Shown: piece after piece, positions 25,592 to 34,024 of the stretch
Layout of the letters: each line of letters opens with the position of its first letter
Numbering within the stretch: the stretch's first letter is position 1
From: Arcanobacterium haemolyticum
GTDB taxonomy: Bacteria > Actinomycetota > Actinomycetes > Actinomycetales > Actinomycetaceae
Assembly (NCBI GenBank): GCA_021532125.1
Contig: JADYUX010000009.1
Span: 1 to 52,552 of the forward strand
Reading direction: 5' to 3'
DNA length: 52,552 nt
Made by a program: the position numbers and the translations under genes
Notes under the pieces: model-generated
The model's database searches: none
Seen by the model: the letters and a program-made list of their open reading frames with translations, nothing else
What the model was told of the DNA's origin: nothing

Positions 25592-26254
25592 TTACTCGAA
25601 CTCCGCCAAAATCTGCTTTGTGCGCGAGATACCCCAACGGTCTGCGCCTGCGTCAAAGACGGCCTGCACTTCAGCCAATGTAGAAAGCCCACCAGAAGCT
25701 TTCACCTTCACAGAAGCTGGCACAGCTCCACGCATAAGGCCAATGTTGTGGGGGTTTGCGCCTCCAGGCACAAAGCCCGTTGATGTCTTCACATAGTCCG
25801 CTCCGGCATCAGCGACGATCTTGCTTGCGCGAACAATTTGCTCGTCGTTGAGATATCCCACTTCGAGGATGACTTTAACTTCGTTTCCTTGTGCCGCTTC
25901 GACAACGGCTGCGATGTCGTCACGTACGAGGGATTCTTCTCCCGAGAGGAGTGCGCCGATATCCATGACCATGTCGAGAGCTGTTGCACCATCATCGATA
26001 ACTTGTCGTGCTTCAGCAACTTTTGCCCGAGTAGCGTGTGTTCCAGTTGGGAATCCAACAACCGTCGCGATAACAACATCTGTGCCAGCGAGAACTTCAC
26101 GAGCAAGATCTAGACGATGCGGGGAGATACAGACAGCTCCACAGCCGACTTCTGCCGCAAACTCCAACCCTGAACGAAGATCCGCCAGAGTGAGAGTTGG
26201 CTTGAGAAGTGAGTGGTCGTTGCCTTTGAGGAATTGTTCTTTTGTCAGCTTCAT
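25592..26254 (-). CDS. deoC: Deoxyribose-phosphate aldolase (DERA) family protein
   Basis: A 220-residue class I aldolase. DHSLLKPTLT near the start, DMVMDIGALLSG, KVILEVGYL and the Schiff-base lysine in YVKTSTGF, followed by VKASGGL, are the DERA signature. The classic reaction splits 2-deoxyribose 5-phosphate into glyceraldehyde 3-phosphate and acetaldehyde. The context (LsrK-like kinase, Fe-ADH, AKR) has no nucleoside phosphorylase or phosphopentomutase, so the natural substrate may be a different deoxy- or tetrose phosphate. AAGGA precedes the ATG. The gene symbol reflects the family rather than proven function. Confidence 0.87.
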   Translation of the reverse strand: MKLTKEQFLKGNDHSLLKPTLTLADLRSGLEFAAEVGCGAVCISPHRLDLAREVLAGTDVVIATVVGFPTGTHATRAKVAEARQVIDDGATALDMVMDIGALLSGEESLVRDDIAAVVEAAQGNEVKVILEVGYLNDEQIVRASKIVADAGADYVKTSTGFVPGGANPHNIGLMRGAVPASVKVKASGGLSTLAEVQAVFDAGADRWGISRTKQILAEFE

Positions 26255-26357
26255 TGCTTGTCCTTACTTTATTGAATTCCGATGGATTGGTCTGTTCCAT
26301 CGATTTCATCGGTCATTTTCTGGTGCGGATTTTTGAGGATGTACATCCCCTTAATGC

Positions 26358-27260
26358 CTAAGGAATGCGCCGGCCGAGTTTTGCAGCCCAAATCTTAAAA
26401 TACTGCTCCTTCGTGAGCTCATACTTGAGCGCTTCAATTGGGCGGCGAATGAATTCGAGTTCGGCTGCGCCAGTAATGGGAATAAAACCAACGGGATGCT
26501 TAAACAGCCATGCAAATGCGACATCGTCAATCGCTTCAGCACCAATTTCATCCCGAACCTCTTCGAGAGCTTGACGTACTCGAACCTCAACGTCACCCTC
26601 TCCGGTGAAGATTCGCCCTCCTGCTAGCGGTGACCAGACAATAGGGTGAATCCCATTCATGACTGCATGCTGAACGGTGCGGTCATCGAAGTTCTCATGC
26701 TGAAGCACCGAAACTTCGATCTGGTTTGTCACGAGCGGTTGATTCGAGAATTTTTGGAGCATCTCAAAATCAATCGGCTTGTAGTTCGATACCCCAAAAT
26801 TGCGGACCTTGCCCGATGCATACAGCTCATCAAAGGCTGCGGCCGTTTCTTCCGGATTCATGAGTGGGTCGGGACGGTGGAGCAAAAACAGATCGAGGTA
26901 ATCGGTCTGGAGTTTACGCAAGGAATCCTCAACCCGCTTGATGAGATGTGCTTTTGAAGTGTCGTAATACTTCGTTTTTACCTTGCCATCGGGATAGACA
27001 AGAGTGGCTTTCGAGATGATCTCGATATCTTCTCGTCGCACACCGCTCTTTTTGAGAGCCTCACCGAAAGCAGGTTCTGCGGCGCCGCCAGCGTAACCAT
27101 CCGCATGATCGAACGTTGTAATCCCTAGGTCAATAACCTTGGGAATCAGGTTCGCGAGATCGTCAACAGTGATACCCCATTCCTCCCAGCGCCAATACCC
27201 GTGAGCAACGCGAGATAACGAGAGATCTGGAGAGAGCTGAATTCTTGTAGCTTGAGCCAT
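26358..27260 (-). CDS. Aldo/keto reductase, first gene of the operon
   Basis: A 300-residue NADPH-type aldo/keto reductase of the YdhF-like group. Its catalytic tetrad is visible as Asp and Tyr in DHADGYAGG, Lys in ISKATLVYP and His in LLHRPDPLM. NFGVSNYKP and the C-terminal IPITGAAELEFIRRP contribute to the cofactor site. It reduces aldehydes or ketoses, or oxidises polyols. TGAGG lies before the ATG at 27260. It leads the minus-strand operon and is divergent from the COG4091 gene, so the shared 386-bp region probably controls both directions. Confidence 0.87.
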   Translation of the reverse strand: MAQATRIQLSPDLSLSRVAHGYWRWEEWGITVDDLANLIPKVIDLGITTFDHADGYAGGAAEPAFGEALKKSGVRREDIEIISKATLVYPDGKVKTKYYDTSKAHLIKRVEDSLRKLQTDYLDLFLLHRPDPLMNPEETAAAFDELYASGKVRNFGVSNYKPIDFEMLQKFSNQPLVTNQIEVSVLQHENFDDRTVQHAVMNGIHPIVWSPLAGGRIFTGEGDVEVRVRQALEEVRDEIGAEAIDDVAFAWLFKHPVGFIPITGAAELEFIRRPIEALKYELTKEQYFKIWAAKLGRRIP

Positions 27261-27347
27261 TTCTGTACCTCATTTTCTGGTCCACAACGACGATATTGTG
27301 GTGCCCGTGAAAGCAACCTTAACCACCGAAGTACGATTGTGCAATAG

Positions 27348-27363
27348 ATGTACATATGTACAT
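27348..27363. promoter_or_regulatory. Perfect 16-bp palindrome, candidate SorC operator
   Basis: ATGTACATATGTACAT is fully self-complementary and lies 88 bp upstream of the AKR start. A tetrameric SorC regulator is encoded two genes into this operon, so autoregulation through this site is the simplest reading. Other dimeric regulators encoded nearby are possible. Confidence 0.5.
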
Positions 27364-27605
27364 TCCGGGCGTTTCACACCTTGCTTTACATAACTTTTTG
27401 AACAGCAAACAAAGGCGGAGACCTGCACGCCAACCACAAAACACCAGGTAAACGACACGTTCTCCAATTCAGCAAACGATCACAGAGGGCATCTAAGAGA
27501 CCCACACCCAAACAAACCCCACCCCTACACCAATGTGATCTGTAACACTTTTCCATTGAACCGATTGTCGATCACAGGAGGGCGACCTACTTTAGTCCTA
27601 TGGCA

Positions 27606-27620
27606 AATGGTCCAACCATT
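27606..27620. promoter_or_regulatory. Candidate FCD-GntR operator before the COG4091 gene
   Basis: AATGGT-CCA-ACCATT is a perfect inverted repeat matching the TNGTNNNACNA pattern bound by FCD-type GntR regulators. It ends 26 bp before the COG4091 start, just upstream of the ribosome site and probably downstream of the promoter, where a bound protein would block transcription. The regulator at 29192, two genes along, is the natural candidate. Confidence 0.6.
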
Positions 27621-27646
27621 AGCCCGATGACTACAAAGGAGTATTC

Positions 27647-28987
27647 ATGAACCTGTATTCGCTCGTTTCCCGCCGTGCAGAGAAGTCCGGACCCGTCCGC
27701 GTGGGCGTTATCGGAGCAGGAAAATTCGCTTCCATGTTCCTCACCCAAGCCTCTGTGTCACCCTGGATCCACCTCGTCGGCGTTGCCGACATCAATGTCC
27801 CTAAAGCTAAAGACGCTCTTCACCGCACAGGCTGGACTGAAGAGCGTTACGCCGCCGCCACCCTCGACGAAGCTCTTCGGACAGGAGCTACCTGCGTCCT
27901 TGACAGCGCAGACACCCTTCTTGAATGCGGCCCAATCGAAGTGATCCTTGAGATCACTGGAAACCCCCTCGTCGGCACATACCATGCATCGAAGGCAATC
28001 GATAACGGCAAGCATGTCGTTATGGTGAATGTCGAAGCCGATTGCATGCTCGGACCGCTCCTTGCTGAAAAAGCCCGCAAGGCCGGTGTCGTCTACTCCA
28101 TGGCTTACGGCGACCAGCCGGCCCTTATCTGCGAACTCGTTGACTGGTGCCGCACAGTCGGCTTCGAAGTCGTTGCCGCAGGAAAAGGCACAAAGTACCT
28201 ACCCGAATACAACTACTCAACGCCCGACACCGTGTGGGATCACTACGGATTTACCGATGAACAGCTAGCAAGCGGGGATTTTAACCCTCAGATGTTCAAT
28301 TCCTTCCTTGATGGAACGAAGTCTGCAATCGAAATGGCAGCTGTTTCGAACGGAACCGGCCTCCTCCCTCAGGAAGAAGGTCTCCTATTCCCACCCGCCG
28401 GCATCGACGACCTTCCGAACGTCTATCGCCCACGCGAACTCGGCGGTTCACTCACCCGTAGCGGCACGGTTGAGATCGCATCGAGCCTTAACCGTGACGG
28501 CACAGAGGTTGAGCGCGACCTCCGCTGGGGAGTTTACGTAACTTTCAAGGCGAAGACGGATTACGCCATGCAGTGTTACAAAGAGTACGGCATGAAGACC
28601 GACGAAACAGGTGCATACGCAAGCTTGTACCGCCCCTACCATATGATCGGTCTTGAACTTGGAATCTCCATCGCAAAAGCTGTCATCCATGGAGAACCCA
28701 CAGGAAGCGCTCAAGACTTCCACGCCGACGTCGTTGCCACCGCGAAGAAAGATCTCGTACCCAGCGACACACTTGATGGCGAGGGCGGCTACACAGCTTT
28801 TGGCAAACTCGCAACGGCAGCTACATCTCTTAAGGCGCACGCACTCCCCCTTGGCCTTGCCAAGAACGCAAAGATTGTGCGACATGTAGCTAAGGACCAG
28901 ACGATCACCTGGGACGATGTCGAGGTTGACGAGAGCCTACTCGCTGTCCAGATGCGGAAGGAACTCGAAGCGAACGCTCGTAAGTAG
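27647..28987 (+). CDS. COG4091 homoserine-dehydrogenase-like oxidoreductase with SAF domain
   Basis: A 446-residue NAD(P)-dependent protein. The Rossmann fold starts RVGVIGAGKFASMFL near residue 18. A central catalytic region contains GKGTKYLPEYNY and a C-terminal SAF-like part begins near residue 360. It belongs to the COG4091 group, annotated as homoserine-dehydrogenase-like. Known chemistry in this broad group includes the DXR-like DRL enzyme of Brucella, a reductoisomerase. A dehydrogenase or oxido-isomerase acting on an acid sugar or sugar phosphate is therefore plausible here. AAAGGAG lies before the ATG. True homoserine metabolism is unlikely in this setting. Its product could feed OtnK, 3 kb downstream. 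Confidence 0.8.
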   Translation: MNLYSLVSRRAEKSGPVRVGVIGAGKFASMFLTQASVSPWIHLVGVADINVPKAKDALHRTGWTEERYAAATLDEALRTGATCVLDSADTLLECGPIEVILEITGNPLVGTYHASKAIDNGKHVVMVNVEADCMLGPLLAEKARKAGVVYSMAYGDQPALICELVDWCRTVGFEVVAAGKGTKYLPEYNYSTPDTVWDHYGFTDEQLASGDFNPQMFNSFLDGTKSAIEMAAVSNGTGLLPQEEGLLFPPAGIDDLPNVYRPRELGGSLTRSGTVEIASSLNRDGTEVERDLRWGVYVTFKAKTDYAMQCYKEYGMKTDETGAYASLYRPYHMIGLELGISIAKAVIHGEPTGSAQDFHADVVATAKKDLVPSDTLDGEGGYTAFGKLATAATSLKAHALPLGLAKNAKIVRHVAKDQTITWDDVEVDESLLAVQMRKELEANARK

Positions 28988-29191
28988 ATATACGCGAACG
29001 ATAGTCAACTGTCGCACGTGAACCACGACTAGCCACATGTGCCGATAGCTACGGCAGTTAAGCGACATACAAGCCGTGAATCTGTCGCAGTCCGGACCAT
29101 AGGTGAAAGCAGACGCAGACTTGGGAATCGAACCTCATGTTAGGATGAGCGGTAGTCAAAATCGTTGATGTGATGCGGATAGGGCGGAATC

Positions 29192-29932
29192 ATGGATGCA
29201 GAATCATGGAAGCCTATTCAGCGGGTTCGCACACATGAACTGGTTATTTCTCAGATCACCACTCTTCTCCGTGAGGGCAAACTAAAGTCGGGAGACCAAC
29301 TCTCAAGCGAGCGTGAATTATCAGCTCAACTGGGGATTTCCCGAACCTCCTTGCGGGAATCTCTCCGAGTGCTTGAGGCCCTCGGGATTGTTGAGGTCCG
29401 ATCGTGGGGTGGGCCTGATGGGGGAACAATCATCAGGTCCACCCCAGGACCTGGGCTCGTGAAGGTCTTGGAACTCGAAGTAGCTCTTGGGCATTTCACT
29501 CAAAAGGAAGTGCTTGGCACGCGAATTGCACTTGAGGAATCCTCGTGTGGAAACGCGGCCGAGCACGTCACGACAACTGATATATCTGAGCTTTCGGCAA
29601 TTCTTGACGAGATGGACGATCCGAGTATTGATACCCTCCGGTTCAATGAACTGGATACGGCTTTTCACGTAAGAATTGCACAAGTCGGTGGAAATACCTT
29701 AACTGCATACTTGATGGAATCGATTCGAGAAGTAGTCAAGGGACAAATGATCGACGCCTACGCCAAACTGCCGGACTGGAAAACTACAGTCAAAACAGTT
29801 CGACGTGAGCACCGCGAGTTATTGAAGGCAATTGACGATGGTGACAGTGCAAAAGCTCGCCATCTCGTGCGACTTCATGTCAGTAGTTTCTACGACGAAA
29901 ATTTCCTAAAAAACAAGCCTGTAATGCCGTAG
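29192..29932 (+). CDS. GntR-family (FCD) regulator of the acid-sugar genes
   Basis: A 246-residue FCD-type regulator. The winged helix lies at residues 12-80 with LSSERELSAQLGISRTSLRE for recognition, and the all-helical FCD domain follows with ELDTAFHVRIAQ, where Asp and His would hold the metal. It is placed between the COG4091 gene and an MHS transporter, all on the plus strand. The perfect TGGTCCAACCA dyad at 27608 fits its expected site. The ligand is probably the imported acid sugar. The ATG at 29192 has a GGGCGGA stretch upstream. Confidence 0.87.
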   Translation: MDAESWKPIQRVRTHELVISQITTLLREGKLKSGDQLSSERELSAQLGISRTSLRESLRVLEALGIVEVRSWGGPDGGTIIRSTPGPGLVKVLELEVALGHFTQKEVLGTRIALEESSCGNAAEHVTTTDISELSAILDEMDDPSIDTLRFNELDTAFHVRIAQVGGNTLTAYLMESIREVVKGQMIDAYAKLPDWKTTVKTVRREHRELLKAIDDGDSAKARHLVRLHVSSFYDENFLKNKPVMP

Positions 29933-30168
29933 CCGTTGACCGCAGTTGGTTGTGCTCAAACACAGACAATCAACCGCAATTATTTCGGTTCTGGCTTTAC
30001 ATAGTTGTCAGATTTTGTTGTTTCTTTACGAAACGTGTCAACGACGAACCCGCTGACGTCCTTTCCTTTATACCCATAGGTGCTTTGCAATTGAGGATGC
30101 GCTCCTCATTGCGAGGCTCACTGTATTCCAGGCAACGAAGCCCGGCGATTCAGAAAGGGAGAGGCATC

Positions 30169-31497
30169 ATGTCTCAGACCGATGTACGGCGTCATCCCGT
30201 GTATGGCTCCGATGATAAGTTAAAGACCGCTCTAGGTTCCGCTGTCGGAACAACTATCGAAAACTATGACTTCCTGGCCTATTCCACGGCATCAGCATTG
30301 TATTTTGGCACGGAGTTTTTCCACTCAGACGATCCGGTTGTTGGAACACTTCTGGCCTTTGCAACCCTCGCTGTGGGCTTTGCAATGCGGCCTATCGGCG
30401 GCCTTATTGGAGGCCACTTAGGCGACAAAATTGGGCGCAAACCTGTGCTCGTCGGCGCACTTATCGTCATGGGCGCATCAACATTCGCAATCGGTTTGCT
30501 CCCTACATACGACATGATCGGCGTGGCAGCCCCGATTCTGCTCGTCCTTATCCGCATGATTCAAGGACTTGCTTTCGGAGCAGAATGGGGCGGGGCAATC
30601 ATGATGGCCTTCGAGCACGCTCCTTGGAAACAACGCGGCCGTTATTCAGCAATTCCGCAGGCAGGCGTTCCTCTCGGCCTCTTGCTCGCGAATCTCGTCT
30701 TCCTTATGTCATCAAATTGGGGCCCACAATGGGGCTGGCGTGTTCCGTTCCTACTCTCTATCGTTTTGGTTGTAGCGGGTTACATCATCCGACGGAAAGT
30801 ATCAGAATCGCCTGAGTTTGAGGAGACTAAGAAATCGGGTGAGTTGGTTAAGAGTCCGCTCCTGACCGTTGTGCGTGATGATTGGCGAACCATTCTTAGA
30901 ATTATCGGTCTACGACTCGCGGAGTCTGGTGGCTTCTACGCCATTGTTACCTACATGCTGTCCTATATCTCTAAGAACGAGATCGCGGATCGCAGCGTGG
31001 GCTTGACAGGCCTTGTTATTGCGGCAGCTTTGGGAACAGTGACGACGATTCTTTGGGGCGCCTTGTCTGATCGAGTTGGACGTAAGCCGCTATACCTCTT
31101 TGGCTGCCTAGGAATGATGGCTTTCGCATTCCCCATGTTCCTATTGGTGAACTCCGGCCGCGCGATACTCATCATCATGGTGTACGTGATTGGTTTGGCA
31201 GTACTTCATGACATGCTCGCAGCTTCACAAGGATCATGGTTCTCAGAACTGTTTAATGCGAACACAAGAACCTCTGGCGCTTCCATCGGATACCAATTCT
31301 CGGCGTCTCTTTCCGGGTTTATCCCATTGATCGCAGCGTCAGCAGCCGCATGGGCGGGTTGGCATGGCGTCGCACTCGTCTACCTTGCGTGTGCAGCACT
31401 CGGACTTGTGGCAGCTCTTATCACTGCCGAGACCTGGACAAAAGCGAAACGTACAGAAGTCGACGAGATACTCGCGAGAGAGGCAAATCGGAACTAA
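30169..31497 (+). CDS. MHS-family MFS transporter (metabolite:proton symporter)
   Basis: A 442-residue major facilitator with 12 membrane segments. It has GTTIENYDFLAY in helix 1, the loop motif GGHLGDKIGRKPVL after helix 2, and SDRVGRKPLY after helix 8. ENYDF and the GRK motifs place it in the MHS group (ShiA, ProP, KgtP), which imports organic acids, sugar acids or betaines with protons. In this island it is the natural uptake system for the acid processed by OtnK and OtnC. The ATG at 30169 follows AAAGGGAGAGG; the open frame starts 73 codons earlier without support. A strong terminator follows the gene. Confidence 0.88.
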   Translation: MSQTDVRRHPVYGSDDKLKTALGSAVGTTIENYDFLAYSTASALYFGTEFFHSDDPVVGTLLAFATLAVGFAMRPIGGLIGGHLGDKIGRKPVLVGALIVMGASTFAIGLLPTYDMIGVAAPILLVLIRMIQGLAFGAEWGGAIMMAFEHAPWKQRGRYSAIPQAGVPLGLLLANLVFLMSSNWGPQWGWRVPFLLSIVLVVAGYIIRRKVSESPEFEETKKSGELVKSPLLTVVRDDWRTILRIIGLRLAESGGFYAIVTYMLSYISKNEIADRSVGLTGLVIAAALGTVTTILWGALSDRVGRKPLYLFGCLGMMAFAFPMFLLVNSGRAILIIMVYVIGLAVLHDMLAASQGSWFSELFNANTRTSGASIGYQFSASLSGFIPLIAASAAAWAGWHGVALVYLACAALGLVAALITAETWTKAKRTEVDEILAREANRN

Positions 31498-31597
31498 AAA
31501 GACCTTAACGGCGCACGATCCAGACTTATATGGATGTGATGCCACAAGAATTTCGAGTTCGATCCGTGGGTTCACCAACACCGCATAATGCACAAGA

Positions 31598-31639
31598 TGG
31601 GTGAGGACGGTTGTGACAACCCGTCCTCACCCACCTTTT
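31598..31639 (+). terminator. Rho-independent terminator after the MHS transporter
   Basis: A 17-bp stem (31598-31614 with 31616-31633, one bulged C) has an almost closed loop and is followed by CCTTTTG. This is the clearest terminator in the sugar island. It separates the transporter from otnK, so the otn genes need their own promoter. Confidence 0.85.
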
Positions 31640-31826
31640 GCCCTGGGGAACCACACGAAGCAAAACCAACACAGAGTTCGTTTCCTTTCACTCAGATGCT
31701 GCTATGAGCAAGATGCATCCACCGTATGTTTTTAGTGGCAGCCATCTGGTAGCTAACCAACCCCCACCACACATTAGTTATCATATTTTCACATTTATAT
31801 TTAATTCTTCTTCAATTATCATCACA

Positions 31827-31846
31827 CTGGTGTAGGCTAACACCAG
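31827..31846. promoter_or_regulatory. Candidate operator before otnK
   Basis: Seven-base arms CTGGTGT and ACACCAG with a six-base spacer sit between the AT-rich promoter stretch and the otnK ribosome site. The binding protein is unknown; the DeoR regulator that closes the gene group is the first candidate. Confidence 0.5.
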
Positions 31847-31887
31847 CAGCACACCGATGTGCCATTCACAATCTTGAAGGAGCCCAC

Positions 31888-33198
31888 ATGATTCAGATCG
31901 GAGCGATAGCCGACGATTTCACGGGCGCGACCGACCTCGCTTTCAATCTCCGTAAACGAGGAATTAGTGCGGCGGTTGTGATGGGATATGCCATCGACGA
32001 GCATGAAGAGGATATCGTTACCCAGCTCGAAGGTATTGAAAGTGTCGTCGTCGCACACAAGACACGAAGCGCACCCGCGCAGGAAGCACGTAACGACTCA
32101 CTGGAAGCATTGGCCTTTTTGCGACGCTTGGGCGTCACGCGTTTTTATCAGAAATACTGTTCAACTTTTGATTCGCTACCGACTGGGAATATCGGCCCCA
32201 TTCTCGATGTGTTGGCTGATGCTGTTGACGCTAAGAAAGTCGTCGTCGTTCCTGCTTATCCCGATAACGACCGCACGATGTATCGCGGTCACCTTTTCGT
32301 TAAAGACGAGTTACTGGCCGAGTCTCCCATGAAAGATCACCCGCTGAACCCTATGACGGATTCGCGAATCTCTCGGGTACTCACACCACAAACGCGCTAC
32401 GACGTCAGCGAAGTTCACCTTGCCGATGTACGCGCCGGAACCGAACATTTACGTCAGGCAATCTGCGCGGCTCCCGGTCGATATGTCTGCGTCGACGCAC
32501 TCACAAACGAAGATCTCGCCGCCATTTGTGAGGCGACGAGCGACTTTCCTCTTCGTAGTGGCGGAGCCGGACTCGTCTTCGATTTACAACCAACTACTGG
32601 AAAGACAGCGGAAATCCCGCCCGTGGGCGAAGGCGGTTGCCTCGTCGTGAGCGGCTCCGCGTCAGCAATGACGCGCGCACAGATCGCCCACGCCGCACAA
32701 ACCGGCGCACATATGATCAAGCTCGATCCCGTGGCCGCCGCTGAAAACCCAGGTGCGTACGCACGGGAGATCGTCGAATCACTAGAAAAGATAACGGCGC
32801 ACGCTTCCCCAACCGATCGAGAGCAACGAGTTTCCTCGTCTTATCTGCCGGTTGTCTACGCAACCGGAGAACTCAGCGACATTACGGAGGCGCGACGAAT
32901 CGGGGAAACTGCCGGCGTTAATATCTCTGAATGCTTCGAACAGGTCTTGTCTGAAGTCGTCGCATTGACCACACAATCCGGCCTCGTCAACCGCGTCATT
33001 TGCGCAGGCGGCGAAACCTCTGGCGCCATCGTTTCCCGGCTCAATCTCACCCACCTGACTACCGGCGAAGAAATTGCTCCCGGAGTCGGCTGGTGTTACA
33101 CCACGGTGAACGGCCGGAACATTGCACTCGCCCTGAAGTCGGGGAACTTTGGAGATGAAGATATGTTCACGACAGCTTGGGAGAAAATCCATGCCTGA
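31888..33198 (+). CDS. otnK: 3-oxo-tetronate kinase OtnK (DUF1537/four-carbon acid sugar kinase)
   Basis: A 436-residue DUF1537-family kinase. ADDFTGATDLA opens the substrate domain, VVPAYPDNDRTMYRGH forms the acid-sugar loop, and CAGGETSGA with LALKSGNFG forms the ATP site near the C-terminus. Characterised members phosphorylate 3-oxo-tetronate to 3-oxo-tetronate 4-phosphate in threonate and erythronate catabolism. The overlap of eight bases with the class II aldolase OtnC supports this. AAGGAG precedes the ATG. The usual upstream enzymes (LtnD or DenD dehydrogenase, OtnI isomerase) are absent nearby, so the entry reaction is unsettled. Confidence 0.88.
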   Translation: MIQIGAIADDFTGATDLAFNLRKRGISAAVVMGYAIDEHEEDIVTQLEGIESVVVAHKTRSAPAQEARNDSLEALAFLRRLGVTRFYQKYCSTFDSLPTGNIGPILDVLADAVDAKKVVVVPAYPDNDRTMYRGHLFVKDELLAESPMKDHPLNPMTDSRISRVLTPQTRYDVSEVHLADVRAGTEHLRQAICAAPGRYVCVDALTNEDLAAICEATSDFPLRSGGAGLVFDLQPTTGKTAEIPPVGEGGCLVVSGSASAMTRAQIAHAAQTGAHMIKLDPVAAAENPGAYAREIVESLEKITAHASPTDREQRVSSSYLPVVYATGELSDITEARRIGETAGVNISECFEQVLSEVVALTTQSGLVNRVICAGGETSGAIVSRLNLTHLTTGEEIAPGVGWCYTTVNGRNIALALKSGNFGDEDMFTTAWEKIHA

Positions 33199-33880
33199 GA
33201 ATTTCCGTACGACGAACAACGCAGGCACGGAGAGTTTCCCACACGAAGTCACGGCGATGATGAGCGCCGCACACGATCTTGCCGGCGCTGGCCTTAGCCC
33301 TGGTAGCACAGGGAATATCAGCGTGAAGGTAGGTGACTACACGTACGTATCGTCGTCGGGTTCGTCGTTCTCAACTCTCAGCGACGACGACGTTACGGTA
33401 CTGGATTCGTCCAACACACCAATATTCGGACGTAAGCCTACGAAAGAAGTGCCGCTCCACGCAGCGTACTACGCACGAAATCCGTCACACCACGCAGTTA
33501 TTCATCTACACTCGCCATACGCTATGGCACAAGCCTGCCTCACCCCGTGGAGTGAGTATTCTGCCGTCGCTCCGCTCACCCCATACTTCGTCATGCGCGT
33601 GGGGCAACTCCCCCTCCTCCCCTATGCCCAACCAGGAAGTTCAGAGCTAGGGGCATGCGTTGAGGCTTGCCCATATCCGTTCTTTGGTGCCCTCCTCGCC
33701 AACCACGGCTTGATCTGCGGTGGAGAAACGATATCCGAGGCGTACGAACGTGCGATCGAGATTGAGACAGTTTGTCGGACGGCTTATCTCACTCAAAGCA
33801 GAGACCTCCGCCCCTTAACTTCAGCGCAAGCACGCGAATTAGCGGAACGCTATGGCACCCCGTGGAATGGCGACGAATAG
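33191..33880 (+). CDS. otnC: 3-oxo-tetronate 4-phosphate decarboxylase OtnC (class II aldolase family)
   Basis: A 229-residue class II aldolase/adducin fold. LSPGSTGNISVK is the substrate loop, KEVPLHAAYY carries the acidic catalytic residue, and metal ligands are His-x-His in IHLHSPYA and the His of LANHGL. Next to OtnK the expected reaction is decarboxylation of 3-oxo-tetronate 4-phosphate to dihydroxyacetone phosphate and CO2. The ATG at 33191 has GGGAGAAAA upstream and overlaps the otnK end by eight bases, so the two are co-translated. Fuculose-phosphate aldolase or RhaD-like activity is the alternative. Confidence 0.87.
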   Translation: MPENFRTTNNAGTESFPHEVTAMMSAAHDLAGAGLSPGSTGNISVKVGDYTYVSSSGSSFSTLSDDDVTVLDSSNTPIFGRKPTKEVPLHAAYYARNPSHHAVIHLHSPYAMAQACLTPWSEYSAVAPLTPYFVMRVGQLPLLPYAQPGSSELGACVEACPYPFFGALLANHGLICGGETISEAYERAIEIETVCRTAYLTQSRDLRPLTSAQARELAERYGTPWNGDE

Positions 33881-34024
33881 CAAAATTAGCGCAGCCAATA
33901 TGATTGAATTTCCCTTGTAACGGGCTGTATTCACGACCGACGACTGTCCGAGCTGACCACGGGCAGGCAGATGCTCCCGGTTCCAGAGCATCAATGACAC
34001 ACTGGCACACGATTGTGAGGACAC

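Larger units (their letters stand above)
27261..27646. promoter_or_regulatory. Divergent control region of the sugar island
   Basis: 386 bp between the AKR operon and the COG4091 gene. It carries two clear dyads, described separately: ATGTACATATGTACAT at 27348 and AATGGTCCAACCATT at 27606. A spaced inverted pair TGTGATC (27534-27540) and GATCACA (27570-27576) is also present; the gap is too wide for one CRP site. TTGTCG and TACTTT near 27566-27594 could be the -35 and -10 of the plus-strand promoter. Confidence 0.6.
31498..31887. promoter_or_regulatory. Control region before otnK
   Basis: 390 bp without a gene. After the terminator come an AT-rich stretch (31780-31820) and the inverted repeat CTGGTGT-AGGCTA-ACACCAG at 31827-31846, which lies 41 bp before the otnK start. 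The AT-rich part with TTTATATTTAAT strings is the likely promoter, and the dyad is a candidate operator for the DeoR or the GntR protein. Confidence 0.55.

Noticed and set aside
21502-26254. AI-2 (Lsr) quorum-sensing uptake operon
   Set aside because: LsrK-, LsrR- and DeoC-like proteins are present, but the LsrABCD importer and LsrG are missing and two oxidoreductases do not fit that pathway.
27534-27576. CRP site from TGTGATC and GATCACA
   Set aside because: The half-sites are 29 bases apart, whereas a CRP dimer site needs about six.
27647-28987. Homoserine dehydrogenase of threonine/methionine synthesis
   Set aside because: The SAF-type C-terminus, the COG4091 pattern and the sugar-acid neighbours argue against a role in amino-acid synthesis.
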